Of a DNA stretch of 11,661 nt, positions 1-7,500 are shown in pieces. Source of the DNA: Alphaproteobacteria bacterium (GTDB taxonomy: Bacteria > Pseudomonadota > Alphaproteobacteria > UBA2136 > UBA6156); contig JAIXXE010000181.1 of NCBI GenBank assembly GCA_027490875.1, positions 1-11,661 on the forward strand, given 5' to 3'. A model generated the notes under the pieces. It saw only the letters and a program-made list of their open reading frames with translations, was not told the DNA's origin and did not search any database. Numbering within the stretch: the first letter of the stretch is position 1; each line of letters starts with the position of its first letter. The position numbers and the translations under genes were made by a program.

Positions 1-127
1 CCTGTGGCCGTAACGCATAGGCCAGTGTATAGGCCAGCGTACCGCCCAAGCTGACGGCTACCCCAAGCCACGCCCACAGCGGTAGGCCGGAAACTCCCAT
101 CATTAAGAGTGTCTCTGGCGTTAGCAT
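1..127 (-). CDS. N-terminus of a membrane protein, possibly DedA/YqaA-like (partial)
   Basis: Only the first 42 codons are in the window; the frame is open to the left edge. The ATG at 127-125 is preceded by an in-frame TAA (130-128), so the protein cannot start earlier as an ATG extension. A GGAG lies about 10 bases upstream. The peptide begins MLTPETLLMMGVSG, then has one clear hydrophobic segment (about residues 15-38) with GGTLAYTLAYALR at its end. A Pro-Glu before a hydrophobic stretch, followed by a Gly-rich turn and Tyr-Ala-Leu-Arg, resembles the start of the DedA/VTT (YqaA) fold, but the piece is too short for a firm family call. It reads in the same direction as hflX and divergently from the small gene at 182. 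Confidence 0.45.
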   Translation of the reverse strand, partial: MLTPETLLMMGVSGLPLWAWLGVAVSLGGTLAYTLAYALRPQ

Positions 128-181
128 TTACGCAGCGCTCCGGGCTTGCCAAACCATAGGCTGTTTACGTAATGTTGGTAC
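128..181 (+). promoter_or_regulatory. Short divergent intergenic region with a weak candidate promoter for the gene at 182
   Basis: This 54-base gap separates the leftward membrane-protein start from the rightward small gene. TTGCCA (146-151, one mismatch to TTGACA) sits 16 bases before CGTAAT (168-173, four of six matches to TATAAT). If this is a promoter, transcription would begin at or next to the ATG at 182, giving a leaderless message. That would fit the lack of a recognisable ribosome binding site. The match is weak and the call is inference. Confidence 0.25.
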
Positions 182-427
182 ATGGATATTCGCGTGCAAG
201 CCTACCGACCCGTCACCGTACAAAGCTTTGCTGGCAGCGGCGGCCGTGCCGTGGCCGTAAGCGATGCGCGGCAAAGCGCCCCCGTTGCCCCCATCAGCGC
301 CATCGGTGCCAACAGCCGCAGTTCGTTGCAGGAAATGGCCGGGCAGCTGCGCCAGTTGTCTAACACCATGGCCAACAATGGCTACACCGATGCCACACGT
401 GGCAGTAACATTAATATACTGGCCTAA
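182..427 (+). CDS. Small unrecognised protein, 81 aa
   Basis: I do not recognise this protein. It is polar and rich in Ser, Asn, Ala and Gln, contains no Lys or Cys, and has no signal peptide or membrane segment. Residues about 47-66 (SSLQEMAGQLRQLSNTMANN) could form an amphipathic helix; the tail ends GSNINILA. An in-frame TAA at 170-172 fixes the ATG at 182 as the earliest ATG start, and there is no Shine-Dalgarno in front of it. I prefer this strand over the antisense open frame (436-128) because my hand count gives about 69% G/C at third positions here against about 57% there, and the antisense product has no Glu in 102 residues. It ends 5 bases from the hflX stop, tail to tail. Confidence 0.5.
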   Translation: MDIRVQAYRPVTVQSFAGSGGRAVAVSDARQSAPVAPISAIGANSRSSLQEMAGQLRQLSNTMANNGYTDATRGSNINILA

Positions 428-432
428 CTGGT

Positions 433-1725
433 TCATGAGAGGGTCTCCCACGCGGTGGCGTCGCTGGCCCTAAGTTTAACCTTAAGTTGCCATTCATCAT
501 CGGTTAAGGTCTGTTCCACCACATCGCCGTGGGCATGCAGCCATGCCAAACGGCGGCCGTCGGCGGCCGAAACCTTCACGCTCACCAGCTGCCAATCTTC
601 TTGCAGCAGGTCTTCCAGCCCTTGCAGCAGTTGCGCAACCCCAGCGCCGCTTACCGCACTAACCCCATAGGCATGGGGCGGCAAAACCAAGGCTTCATCG
701 GGGGGCAAGCGGTCAATTTTATTAAACACATGCAACGTCTTTTTATCGGCCCCACCAATCTGGGCCAACACCGTGCGCACATCGGCGGCCTGCGCCTCGT
801 GCTCGGGGTTACTGGCATCATGAATATGCAGCAGTACATCGGCCGTCGTGACTTCTTCCAGCGTGGCCTTAAAGGCTTCAACCAGCTCGTGCGGCAGGTC
901 GGCAATGAACCCTACGGTATCGACCAGCACAATATCCAGCCCCGAAGACAGTTTCAGTTTCCGCATGAGAGGGTCGAGCGTTGCAAACAATGCATCAGCC
1001 ATGAGCGTACCCGCCCCCACCAACGTATTAAACAGCGTGCTCTTGCCGGCATTGGTATAGCCAACCAGTGCCACTGTTGGGGTTTGCGCACGTACCCGCG
1101 CCATGCGTTGCAGGCCACGCGTCTGCTGTACTTCACGCAGCTCGCCGCGCAGTTTAGCCAAGCGGGCCTTAATTAGGCGTTTGTCAATTTCCAGCTGCCG
1201 TTCACCCGGCCCGCCCGTTTTACCCATCCCGCCGCGCTGGCGTTCAAGATGGCTCCACAACTTTACCAAACGGCTTTGCTGATAACTAAGCTGCGCCAAT
1301 TCCACCTGCAACTTACCGGCTGCCGTGCGGGCCCGCGCGGCAAAAATTTCCAAAATCACGCCGGTGCGATCCAGCACCTTGCACAGGCAGGCCAGTTCCA
1401 GTTCGCGTTGTTGGCGCGGCGACAGAATCGCATCCACCATCAACACCTCCAGCCCATGCTCTTGCACGGCTTCGGCCAAGCGTTGCACCACGCCACCGCC
1501 AAGCAGCGTGCCGGGTACCACACGGCTTAACGTGACTGCGTCGGAATAGACCACCGCAACGTCAAGGGCTTCCAACAGGTTGACGGCTTCGGCCAGTTTT
1601 TGGGCCTCAGTACGCCGTAGAGTTGGCATGAGCGAGAGCTGGTCGGGCTCCATGCCACGCGGCAAGGTTACCGCCACCACCCCGCCCTTGGGGGCCGAAG
1701 CAACGCGAGCGACAGAATGCGGCAT
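433..1725 (-). CDS. hflX: GTPase HflX, ribosome-splitting factor
   Basis: HflX is a GTPase that binds the 50S subunit and splits stalled or idle 70S ribosomes, especially in stress. The 430-residue length is normal for the family. The N-terminal HflX domain covers roughly residues 15-130, followed by a helical linker with the family hallmark GGPGERQLE (171-179). The G domain follows with G1 GYTNAGKS (222-229), G2 region LFATLDP (246-252), G3 DTVG (269-272), G4 NKID (335-338) and G5 SAVSG (356-360), so all nucleotide-binding motifs are intact. A short C-terminal domain closes it. The ATG at 1725 has only a weak TAGAG in front, but the N-terminus aligns with the family's usual length. It lies downstream of hfq on the same strand, a conserved pairing, with an inverted repeat between them. 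Its TGA stop (435-433) is 5 bases from the end of the opposing small gene. Confidence 0.97.
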   Translation of the reverse strand: MPHSVARVASAPKGGVVAVTLPRGMEPDQLSLMPTLRRTEAQKLAEAVNLLEALDVAVVYSDAVTLSRVVPGTLLGGGVVQRLAEAVQEHGLEVLMVDAILSPRQQRELELACLCKVLDRTGVILEIFAARARTAAGKLQVELAQLSYQQSRLVKLWSHLERQRGGMGKTGGPGERQLEIDKRLIKARLAKLRGELREVQQTRGLQRMARVRAQTPTVALVGYTNAGKSTLFNTLVGAGTLMADALFATLDPLMRKLKLSSGLDIVLVDTVGFIADLPHELVEAFKATLEEVTTADVLLHIHDASNPEHEAQAADVRTVLAQIGGADKKTLHVFNKIDRLPPDEALVLPPHAYGVSAVSGAGVAQLLQGLEDLLQEDWQLVSVKVSAADGRRLAWLHAHGDVVEQTLTDDEWQLKVKLRASDATAWETLS

Positions 1726-1738
1726 AATAAAAACTCTA

Positions 1739-1799
1739 GCCCAAAGCCTGCTTGAGCGCAGCGCCCGTGCCTAAGCCATGGGCGCTGTGCCGCTTGGGC
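1739..1799 (-). promoter_or_regulatory. Nested inverted repeat between hfq and hflX (attenuator or processing hairpin)
   Basis: An outer stem pairs GCCCAA plus GC (1739-1747, one bulged A) with GCTTGGGC (1792-1799). An inner perfect 8-base stem pairs CAGCGCCC (1759-1766) with GGGCGCTG (1780-1787) around a 13-base loop. In the direction of hfq-hflX transcription the structure starts 6 bases after the hfq stop. It is followed, after five bases, by a TTTTTATT run immediately before the hflX ATG. The distance between stem and T-run makes it an imperfect terminator, so I read it as a partial terminator or an RNA-processing site that sets hflX below hfq. Confidence 0.5.
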
Positions 1800-1805
1800 A
1801 TGGGG

Positions 1806-2042
1806 TTAGTTGTTGAGGATTTCGTGGATGCTCACCGCATCGGCTGGCATCACGGTGGCCACGGCGTGCTTGTACACCAGCTGGGTCACGCCATCGCGCG
1901 ACAGTGTAAAGGCGGTTTCGTCGGCAAAGGTAAGCACGCCTGAAAGTTTAACACCGTTGGTGAGGAACACCGTAACCGGCGACTGTTGCTTAACCACATA
2001 CACCAGAAAGGTTTCTTGAAGATTGGAAGGGGGCTTGGCCAT
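1806..2042 (-). CDS. hfq: RNA chaperone Hfq, divergent form
   Basis: Hfq is an Sm-fold hexamer that pairs small RNAs with messengers and affects mRNA stability. The 78 residues contain Sm1 (about 20-50, with NGVKLSG at 29-35) and the diagnostic Sm2 YKHAVATVMP (57-66), plus a short tail. The start ATG follows TAAGG about 10 bases upstream. By alignment to E. coli Hfq, the distal face is conserved (F26 for Y25, G30, V31, K32), as are Gln9, Tyr57, Lys58 and His59 of the proximal site. The lateral rim Arg-Arg-Glu-Arg is replaced by V17-K18-Q19-Q20, rim Asn13 by V14, and the uridine-stacking Phe42 by T43, with E42 for Gln41 and A40 for Phe39. It is first of the hfq-hflX pair and divergent from kup. 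Confidence 0.95.
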   Translation of the reverse strand: MAKPPSNLQETFLVYVVKQQSPVTVFLTNGVKLSGVLTFADETAFTLSRDGVTQLVYKHAVATVMPADAVSIHEILNN

Positions 2043-2201
2043 CGTAATGCGCCTTACATTGGTTATTATTTTTATTATTATGCCAGCGGCAGCATTTGCG
2101 GTTTTTTGTGCATAATGCCTTATCTTTCTACACTTTCTAAAGTTTAAGTACGAGAATAATCGGGGCCATCGCCTGCATTTGAAGCAGGAGCTGGTGCAAA
2201 A
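2043..2201. promoter_or_regulatory. Divergent hfq/kup intergenic region
   Basis: These 159 bases are clearly AT-richer than the flanking genes and must carry the promoters of both hfq (leftward) and kup (rightward). For hfq, reading the minus strand, TTTAGA and CATTAT about 18 bases apart (plus-strand 2113-2142) are a weak candidate. For kup, CATAAT near 2111 and AGAATAAT near 2153-2160 resemble -10 elements without convincing -35 partners. None can be assigned firmly by eye. The last 40 bases hold the hairpin over the kup ribosome binding site, listed separately. Confidence 0.5.
2165..2195 (+). promoter_or_regulatory. Hairpin covering the kup ribosome binding site
   Basis: CCTGC (2172-2176) pairs with GCAGG (2184-2188) around a 7-base loop. 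The pairing extends outward through C2170-G2190 and GCCA/TGGT (2165-2168 with 2192-2195), with two single mismatches. The kup Shine-Dalgarno CAGGAG (2185-2190) lies mostly in the 3' arm, so folding would hide it from the ribosome. This suggests translational control of kup, but the stem is short and I see no known riboswitch class in it. Confidence 0.35.
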
Positions 2202-4109
2202 GTGTCAATCTGGTTTATGGTTGCCTGCATGTCACGGGCCACGTCATCCACCAAACCAGAGGGCATGCCCGCCCTGATGCTGGGTGCCTTGGGCGTGGTG
2301 TACGGCGACATTGGTACCAGCCCCCTCTATACCCTGCGCGAATGCTTTAACGTCGCCAGGTTGGCCCTGAACGAGGCCACATTGCTAGGCGTGCTAAGCC
2401 TCATCACCTGGGCGCTGTTGCTGGTGGTAACCCTCAAATACATTGCGGTGGTGCTGCGCGTGGATAACCGCGGCGAAGGTGGCATCATGGCCCTCACCGC
2501 GCGCGCTACCCAACTGCTGCAACCGGGCCGCAGCCGTAGCATTGCCTTGGCGATTGGGTTGGCAGGGTGTGCACTGTTCTATGCCGATAGCCTGATTACC
2601 CCCGCCATTTCTGTACTGAGTGCCATGGAAGGCTTGGGCGTGATTCATACCAGCTTAAAACCACTGATAATCCCGGGCGCCCTCGTGCTGTTGTTGGTGC
2701 TGTTTGCCCTACAAAAGCATGGCAGCGCGACCGTTGGTAACTGGTTTGGGCCGATTATGCTGGTATGGTTTAGTACTTTGGGCGTGCTGGGGCTGTTCCA
2801 GGTTCTGCAAAACCCTACCGTTCTGGCAGCGCTCAACCCGCTCTATGCGCTTCAGTTCGTTACCCTCGCGCCGGGGTTGTCGCTGTTGGTGATGGGCGCC
2901 GTGGTGCTGGCGGTTACGGGGGCGGAAGCCCTCTATGCCGACCTTGGCCATTTTGGCCGACGGCCCATTCAGTACTGCTGGCTTTACTTTGTTGGCCCGG
3001 CACTATTGTTAAACTACTACGGCCAAGGTGCCTTGGTACTGGCCGACTCGACCACCCTTAAAAACCCGTTTTACCTCTTGGCGCCCGAAACCCTGCGCCT
3101 GCCGCTGCTGGCCTTGGCCGCCGCCGCGACTGTCATTGCCAGCCAGGCCGTTATCAGTGGGGCCTACAGCCTTACCCAGCAGGCTATCCAGTTAGGCTAT
3201 TTACCGCGGCTGTCGGTGCTTCATACCAGCGATAACCAAGCCGGACAAATCTTTTTACCTACCCTTAATATCCTGATGGCAATAGCCGTCGTGTTGCTGG
3301 TTCTAACCTTCCAAAACTCGTCCAATCTGGCCCATGCGTATGGCTTGGCAGTTACCGGCGCAATGATGGCCGACACCTTGCTCATGTTCGTGGTCTTTTG
3401 GTTTTTAGCACCACGCTGGCGCTGGTTGATGTACGCGTTGCTGCTGGTCTTCCTCATCATCGAAAGCAGCTTTTTGGCGGCAACGATGCTTAAACTGATG
3501 AGCGGCGGGTGGTTTCCGTTGCTGTTGGGGGCGGCATTATTCTTCCTGATGCACACCTGGTACACGGGGCGGCAACGCACCCAATTGCTCACGCAAGGGC
3601 AAACACCCAAGCTGGACTACTTTTTACAGCATCTGGATAAAACCCTGCCCAAGGTAGACCGTACCGCTGTGTTTTTAACATCCGACTTACATCATGCCCC
3701 ACCGGCCCTCATGTACAATCTGCATCATAATATGGTCTGGCATCGGCAAACGCTCATTCTTAAAGTCGCCCGCGCACGCCTGCCACGTTACCCGGAATCC
3801 GAGCGCATCCGCGTCACGCATCACAGTCACGGCGTGGCCACCATCCATGCGATCTTTGGCTTCAAAGAAATCCCGAATATACCCCAACTGCTGGCCAGCC
3901 TGCCCGACTACGGCCTGCGGCTCGAGCACCCCGACCGGCTCAGTTACTTTCTTTCAACGCACACCTATGTCCCGAGCACGCGGCATACCCTTAACCGCTG
4001 GCAAGAGGGGGTCTTTATCTTTCTCGACAAACTGCAGCAATCGGCTATTAACTACTTTAACCTTCCGCGCGGTAAGGTGATAGAGATTGGCAACCAGATG
4101 GAAATCTAG
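2202..4109 (+). CDS. kup: Low-affinity K+ uptake protein Kup (KUP/HAK/KT family)
   Basis: Kup is an inner-membrane K+ importer, thought to work as a K+/H+ symporter. The 635 residues give about 12 membrane segments (to about residue 452) and a cytoplasmic C-terminal domain. Signatures are GVVYGDIGTSPLYT (31-44), GEGGIMAL (91-98), EALYADLGHFG (242-252), NYYGQGAL (271-278) and the family ending VIEIGNQMEI. By anchored alignment with E. coli Kup, the acidic transport residues are kept: D36 (D23), D129 (E116, conservative change) and E242 (E229). I chose GTG 2202 because CAGGAG lies 11 bases before it; ATG 2217 and ATG 2229 have no ribosome binding site, although 2229 would give a more standard N-terminus. 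Two TAG codons in tandem end the gene, 12 bases before the glutaredoxin gene, so the two are probably co-transcribed. Confidence 0.95.
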   Translation: MSIWFMVACMSRATSSTKPEGMPALMLGALGVVYGDIGTSPLYTLRECFNVARLALNEATLLGVLSLITWALLLVVTLKYIAVVLRVDNRGEGGIMALTARATQLLQPGRSRSIALAIGLAGCALFYADSLITPAISVLSAMEGLGVIHTSLKPLIIPGALVLLLVLFALQKHGSATVGNWFGPIMLVWFSTLGVLGLFQVLQNPTVLAALNPLYALQFVTLAPGLSLLVMGAVVLAVTGAEALYADLGHFGRRPIQYCWLYFVGPALLLNYYGQGALVLADSTTLKNPFYLLAPETLRLPLLALAAAATVIASQAVISGAYSLTQQAIQLGYLPRLSVLHTSDNQAGQIFLPTLNILMAIAVVLLVLTFQNSSNLAHAYGLAVTGAMMADTLLMFVVFWFLAPRWRWLMYALLLVFLIIESSFLAATMLKLMSGGWFPLLLGAALFFLMHTWYTGRQRTQLLTQGQTPKLDYFLQHLDKTLPKVDRTAVFLTSDLHHAPPALMYNLHHNMVWHRQTLILKVARARLPRYPESERIRVTHHSHGVATIHAIFGFKEIPNIPQLLASLPDYGLRLEHPDRLSYFLSTHTYVPSTRHTLNRWQEGVFIFLDKLQQSAINYFNLPRGKVIEIGNQMEI

Positions 4110-4121
4110 TAGAACGAGGTC

Positions 4122-4463
4122 ATGGAAACCGCTTCTGCTCTCGCCCCTGCCCTGCGCACCCGCATCGAAACCATGCTGGCCGAACACGCGGTCATCCTGT
4201 TCATGAAGGGCCTGCCCGACAGCCCCATGTGTGGTTTTTCGGCCAAGGCCGTGGCGATGCTCGACCATGTGGGTGTGCCTTACCATGCTGTGGATATTCT
4301 GACCGATGAAGACCTCCGGCAAGGGCTTAAGGTGTTTGGCGATTGGCCAACCTATCCGCAGCTGTATGTCAAGGCCGAGCTCCTCGGTGGCGCCGATATT
4401 ATGTCCGAGATGTTTCAGGCCGGCGAATTGGCCACGGTGCTGAAAAAAACGACTTCGGCCTAA
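4122..4463 (+). CDS. grxD: Monothiol glutaredoxin (Grx4/GrxD type)
   Basis: CGFS-type monothiol glutaredoxins carry a [2Fe-2S] cluster with glutathione and pass it to target proteins, usually together with BolA. The 113 residues match the single-domain family. They show the conserved Lys29 with GLPDSPMCGFS (30-40), active Cys37, WPTYPQLYV (75-83, including the cis-Pro glutathione site) and the GGAD loop (89-92), followed by IMSEMFQAGEL. The third loop position is Ala where many members have Cys or Ser. A good ribosome binding site, ACGAGG, sits just upstream of the ATG. It follows kup by 12 bases, so it probably shares its transcript. No bolA gene is visible nearby, although that pairing is common. 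Confidence 0.95.
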   Translation: METASALAPALRTRIETMLAEHAVILFMKGLPDSPMCGFSAKAVAMLDHVGVPYHAVDILTDEDLRQGLKVFGDWPTYPQLYVKAELLGGADIMSEMFQAGELATVLKKTTSA

Positions 4464-4543
4464 CATTGCTGCCTGCCTGCAGCGCCGCAGGCGCCTTGGT
4501 ATGCTTTACCTGTGTGGCCTTTGCGGCCTAAGCTAACACCATC
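4464..4543 (+). other. Gap with small hairpin between the glutaredoxin and AsmA-like genes
   Basis: This 80-base gap is the largest break inside the kup-to-yidC run. GCCTGC (4475-4480) pairs with GCAGGC (4487-4492) around a 6-base loop, and GGCC repeats flank a short TTTGC near 4516-4528. No T-run follows the hairpin, so it is not a canonical terminator. There is no clear Shine-Dalgarno before the next ATG at 4544. The gap may hold a weak promoter, but I cannot point to one. Confidence 0.35.
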
Positions 4544-7500
4544 ATGCGCGTCAAACTAAAACCACTAAGTCGGATTGCCCGAAATTTGGGCCGTTGGCTG
4601 GGCCTGTCCTTCACCACGGTGGTGCTGGTAGGTGGCTTGATGGTGGGCGCAGCCTTTGGCGGGCTGATGTGGTTGGCGGCAGCCCACACCCGGGCGCAGC
4701 CGCTCGATTTACTCCCCTACCTGCCCCGCGTGCAAAGCTTTTTGGCCGACCGTGGCCTCGATGTATCCTTCGACACGCTACAACTTTACTACGACACCGC
4801 CCCCGTGCTCCGCGCCGAAGGGATTCGGGTCAAGGGCGCCGATGGTGACCTTGCGGTGTACGGCGAAGCGGCGGCCATTCGGTTAGCCAAAGGGCGGCTG
4901 CTGCGCTTTGCCATTGCGCCTAAAATGATTGAGGCACGCGGGGTTACGCTACGCTTGGTGCGCACCCAAGGGGGTGTTGTCACCATTGCGGGCTTTCCGG
5001 TTGGGGGGGAAAGCACCGCCCAAAACCCCGACGATGGCTTGGTGGAGTGGCTGGAAGCCTTACCATCCGACACCCTCTGGGGCCGCCTGAAGCAGATTCG
5101 GGCCGAGGGGCTGACCCTACTGCTGCGCGATGATTTGCAACGCGCCGAATGGGTGCTGGAGGATGGCAAGTTGGCCATCGAACGCTACGAGGAGAGTGGC
5201 GAACGCGGCAGCCTCATCGGGAAGATCCGTCGCTTGACTGGCCCACATTTGGTCGTCCCGCGTGGGGTGAAGGGTACGCCGATACCGGTCTTGGTGGGGC
5301 TGGGGCGCATTGCCGGGGCCAACGAAGTCCGCGTTGAGGCCAAGTTTGGCGATATCAATGCAGCCGTGATTGGCGACTATCTGCCCCCTACATTGCAAGA
5401 AACCATCAGCGGTCAGGGCACCATGGCGTTAGGCAGTACCCTGATGGCTGGTAACAGGCTGGGCGAACCATGGCTGACCCTGCGGCTGAAGCAGGCCACG
5501 CTTAATCTGCCGGCCGCGGCGGGTTACAGCAAACCCCTTGTATTGCCGCGACTGGAAGCCACCGTAAGTTACCGCCCTGCCCCCGCCGACACCCTCACCA
5601 TTCATCAGCTGGCACTCACGGCACCGCGGGGGAATCTGTTCGTGGTCTCGGGCACGGTGCTCAATCTTACCAGTTCGCCTACCCTTAACCTTACGGGCTT
5701 TAGCCCTGGCGGCGATATTCAGGCGCTGGTCGATTTTTACCCCGACGCCAACCCCAAGGTAAAGCGCACCTACCAATGGTTGCGTCAGAATCTGCAAGAG
5801 GCGCAGTACCGTAACCTGATTGCCCGCGTTGGCCTAAAAACCTATGCGTTCCCTAAATGTGCCGATACCTGTGGTCCCCTGATGGTGGATGCCATCATTA
5901 CCGGCGGCACAGTTCAGTTCATGGATGATTTTCCGCCCGCCAAAATCATCACGTCAACCACTCCAGCCCGCTTTTTCTGGCGCGGCCAAACGATTGGCGT
6001 GGTGGCGCCCGCAGCAACCGTTGGTAACCAACGGGCCAGCGATGTCCATGTCTTTCTCAACAACCTCTTTTCGCCAAGCCCAACGATGGTATATGTCAGC
6101 AGCACAGTGGCTGGGTCGGTGCCCGAACTCATCAACCGTCTCAACGCCCTGCCCGAACTCCGCGAACCCATCCCCGGCACCTACAGCGGCCAGCACAGCA
6201 CGGCACTCAATATCTGGGTACCCTTGGTGCGCAATGTCACGCCTACCTTTGCCAGCACCGCCATATTGCTGCGTGGGGTTGTTAGCAGCCCCACCGTGGC
6301 TGGCTTGCCCTTCATTGGTGCGGTCAGCCTTACAGCGCCCAGCGCCACTTTAAGTCTCAGTGCCAATAAAACTCTGCGCATCGAAGCCCCACGTACCACG
6401 GTGTTGGGCGGCGACCTTGCGGTCGTCTGGCAACAGAACCTTCAGCCCGGCCAACCCAACGCGATGCAACTTAATGCCAGCGGAACTGTGGCAGGCGCTT
6501 GGGTGCAGCAGCTGGCACCTCAGGTTGTTTCGGCCACGGGCGGGGTTATTGCCACGCTGCAAACCTGGCAAACATCGCCCGAGCGCTGGGCCTTTAACCT
6601 TGCCGCCGATGCCAAGGGCAGCAGCCTGACCCTGCCAGTGCTTAACTACCGTAAGGCGGCAGGGCAGCCGCTGCAGCTTAAGGCCGAGGGAAGCCTTGTC
6701 CCCGGGGCCGAACTGGTGCTGCAAAACTTAAGTATGAACGGCCACGAGGCCAAGGTTTCAGGCATGATGGTGATGCCGTTGCGTCAGCCCGAGCAGGCCA
6801 GTATCACGCTCCCGAACTTCACCTTGGGGGCGACGCAAACGAGCGTTAGACTGGCTGGCGGTACCCTAACCCTGCGCGGTGATGCCCTCGATGTTCGCGG
6901 TCTGGAAGCTCTCGACCAAGACGACCCCATCCTTAAAAATCTGGTGCTCGATGCCTCGTTGGGGAAAATTATCTTCAGCCGCGGCACCCTCCAGAGGGCG
7001 GTCATTCAGGCCAATTTACGTAACAGCCGCTGGCAGTTGCAACGCCTCACCGGGCAGGTAGCAGGGGGTGGCAGCGTTAGCCTGCTGCGGCAAGGCAACC
7101 GGCTGACTGTCAATGTGCCTAACCTTGGCGAGACGCTCAAAACGACCGGCGTGTACGACCGTTTGGAGGGCGGGCAGCTGTTTGGCACCTTGGTCTACCG
7201 CACGCCCACCGAGGCTGTCGGCGAACTTAAGCTGCTCGATTTCTCGCTTAAGAATCCTCCCACCATGATGAAGGTTCTGGGCCTGCTCTCGCTCGAGCAA
7301 TTGGTGGCTGGCACCGACAGCACCAAGTTCAACCGCGCCATCTTGCCCATGAGGCTAAATGACGACGCCTTAAGCCTTAACAATGCGTTGTTAACCGGCC
7401 CAAGCATGGATTTACGCCTCTCTGGCCAGTATTGGCGGGGTAAGTCCGAGCTTGATTTTAACGGCAGCTTGGCCCCTGCCCTGCCCTTTAACCGCTTGGT

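Noticed and set aside
529..1176. A 215-codon open frame on the plus strand antisense to hflX.
   Set aside because: It covers the conserved HflX G domain, and its composition (Gln, Arg and His rich, no domain) is typical of an antisense shadow.
2217..2231. ATG 2217 or ATG 2229 as the kup start.
   Set aside because: Neither has a ribosome binding site at a usable distance, whereas GTG 2202 is preceded by CAGGAG. ATG 2229 remains possible because it would give a more typical Kup N-terminus.
3954..4466. A 170-codon minus-strand open frame across the kup-glutaredoxin junction.
   Set aside because: It is antisense to two clear genes and has no ribosome binding site or recognisable domain.
4475..4492. 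The hairpin after the glutaredoxin gene as an intrinsic terminator.
   Set aside because: The stem is only 6 bases and no T-run follows, so it should not end transcription by itself.
4343..4531. A 62-codon plus-strand frame overlapping the glutaredoxin gene, with a hydrophobic tail.
   Set aside because: Its first half is the glutaredoxin gene out of frame. The hydrophobic end comes from the GC-rich gap, and there is no ribosome binding site.
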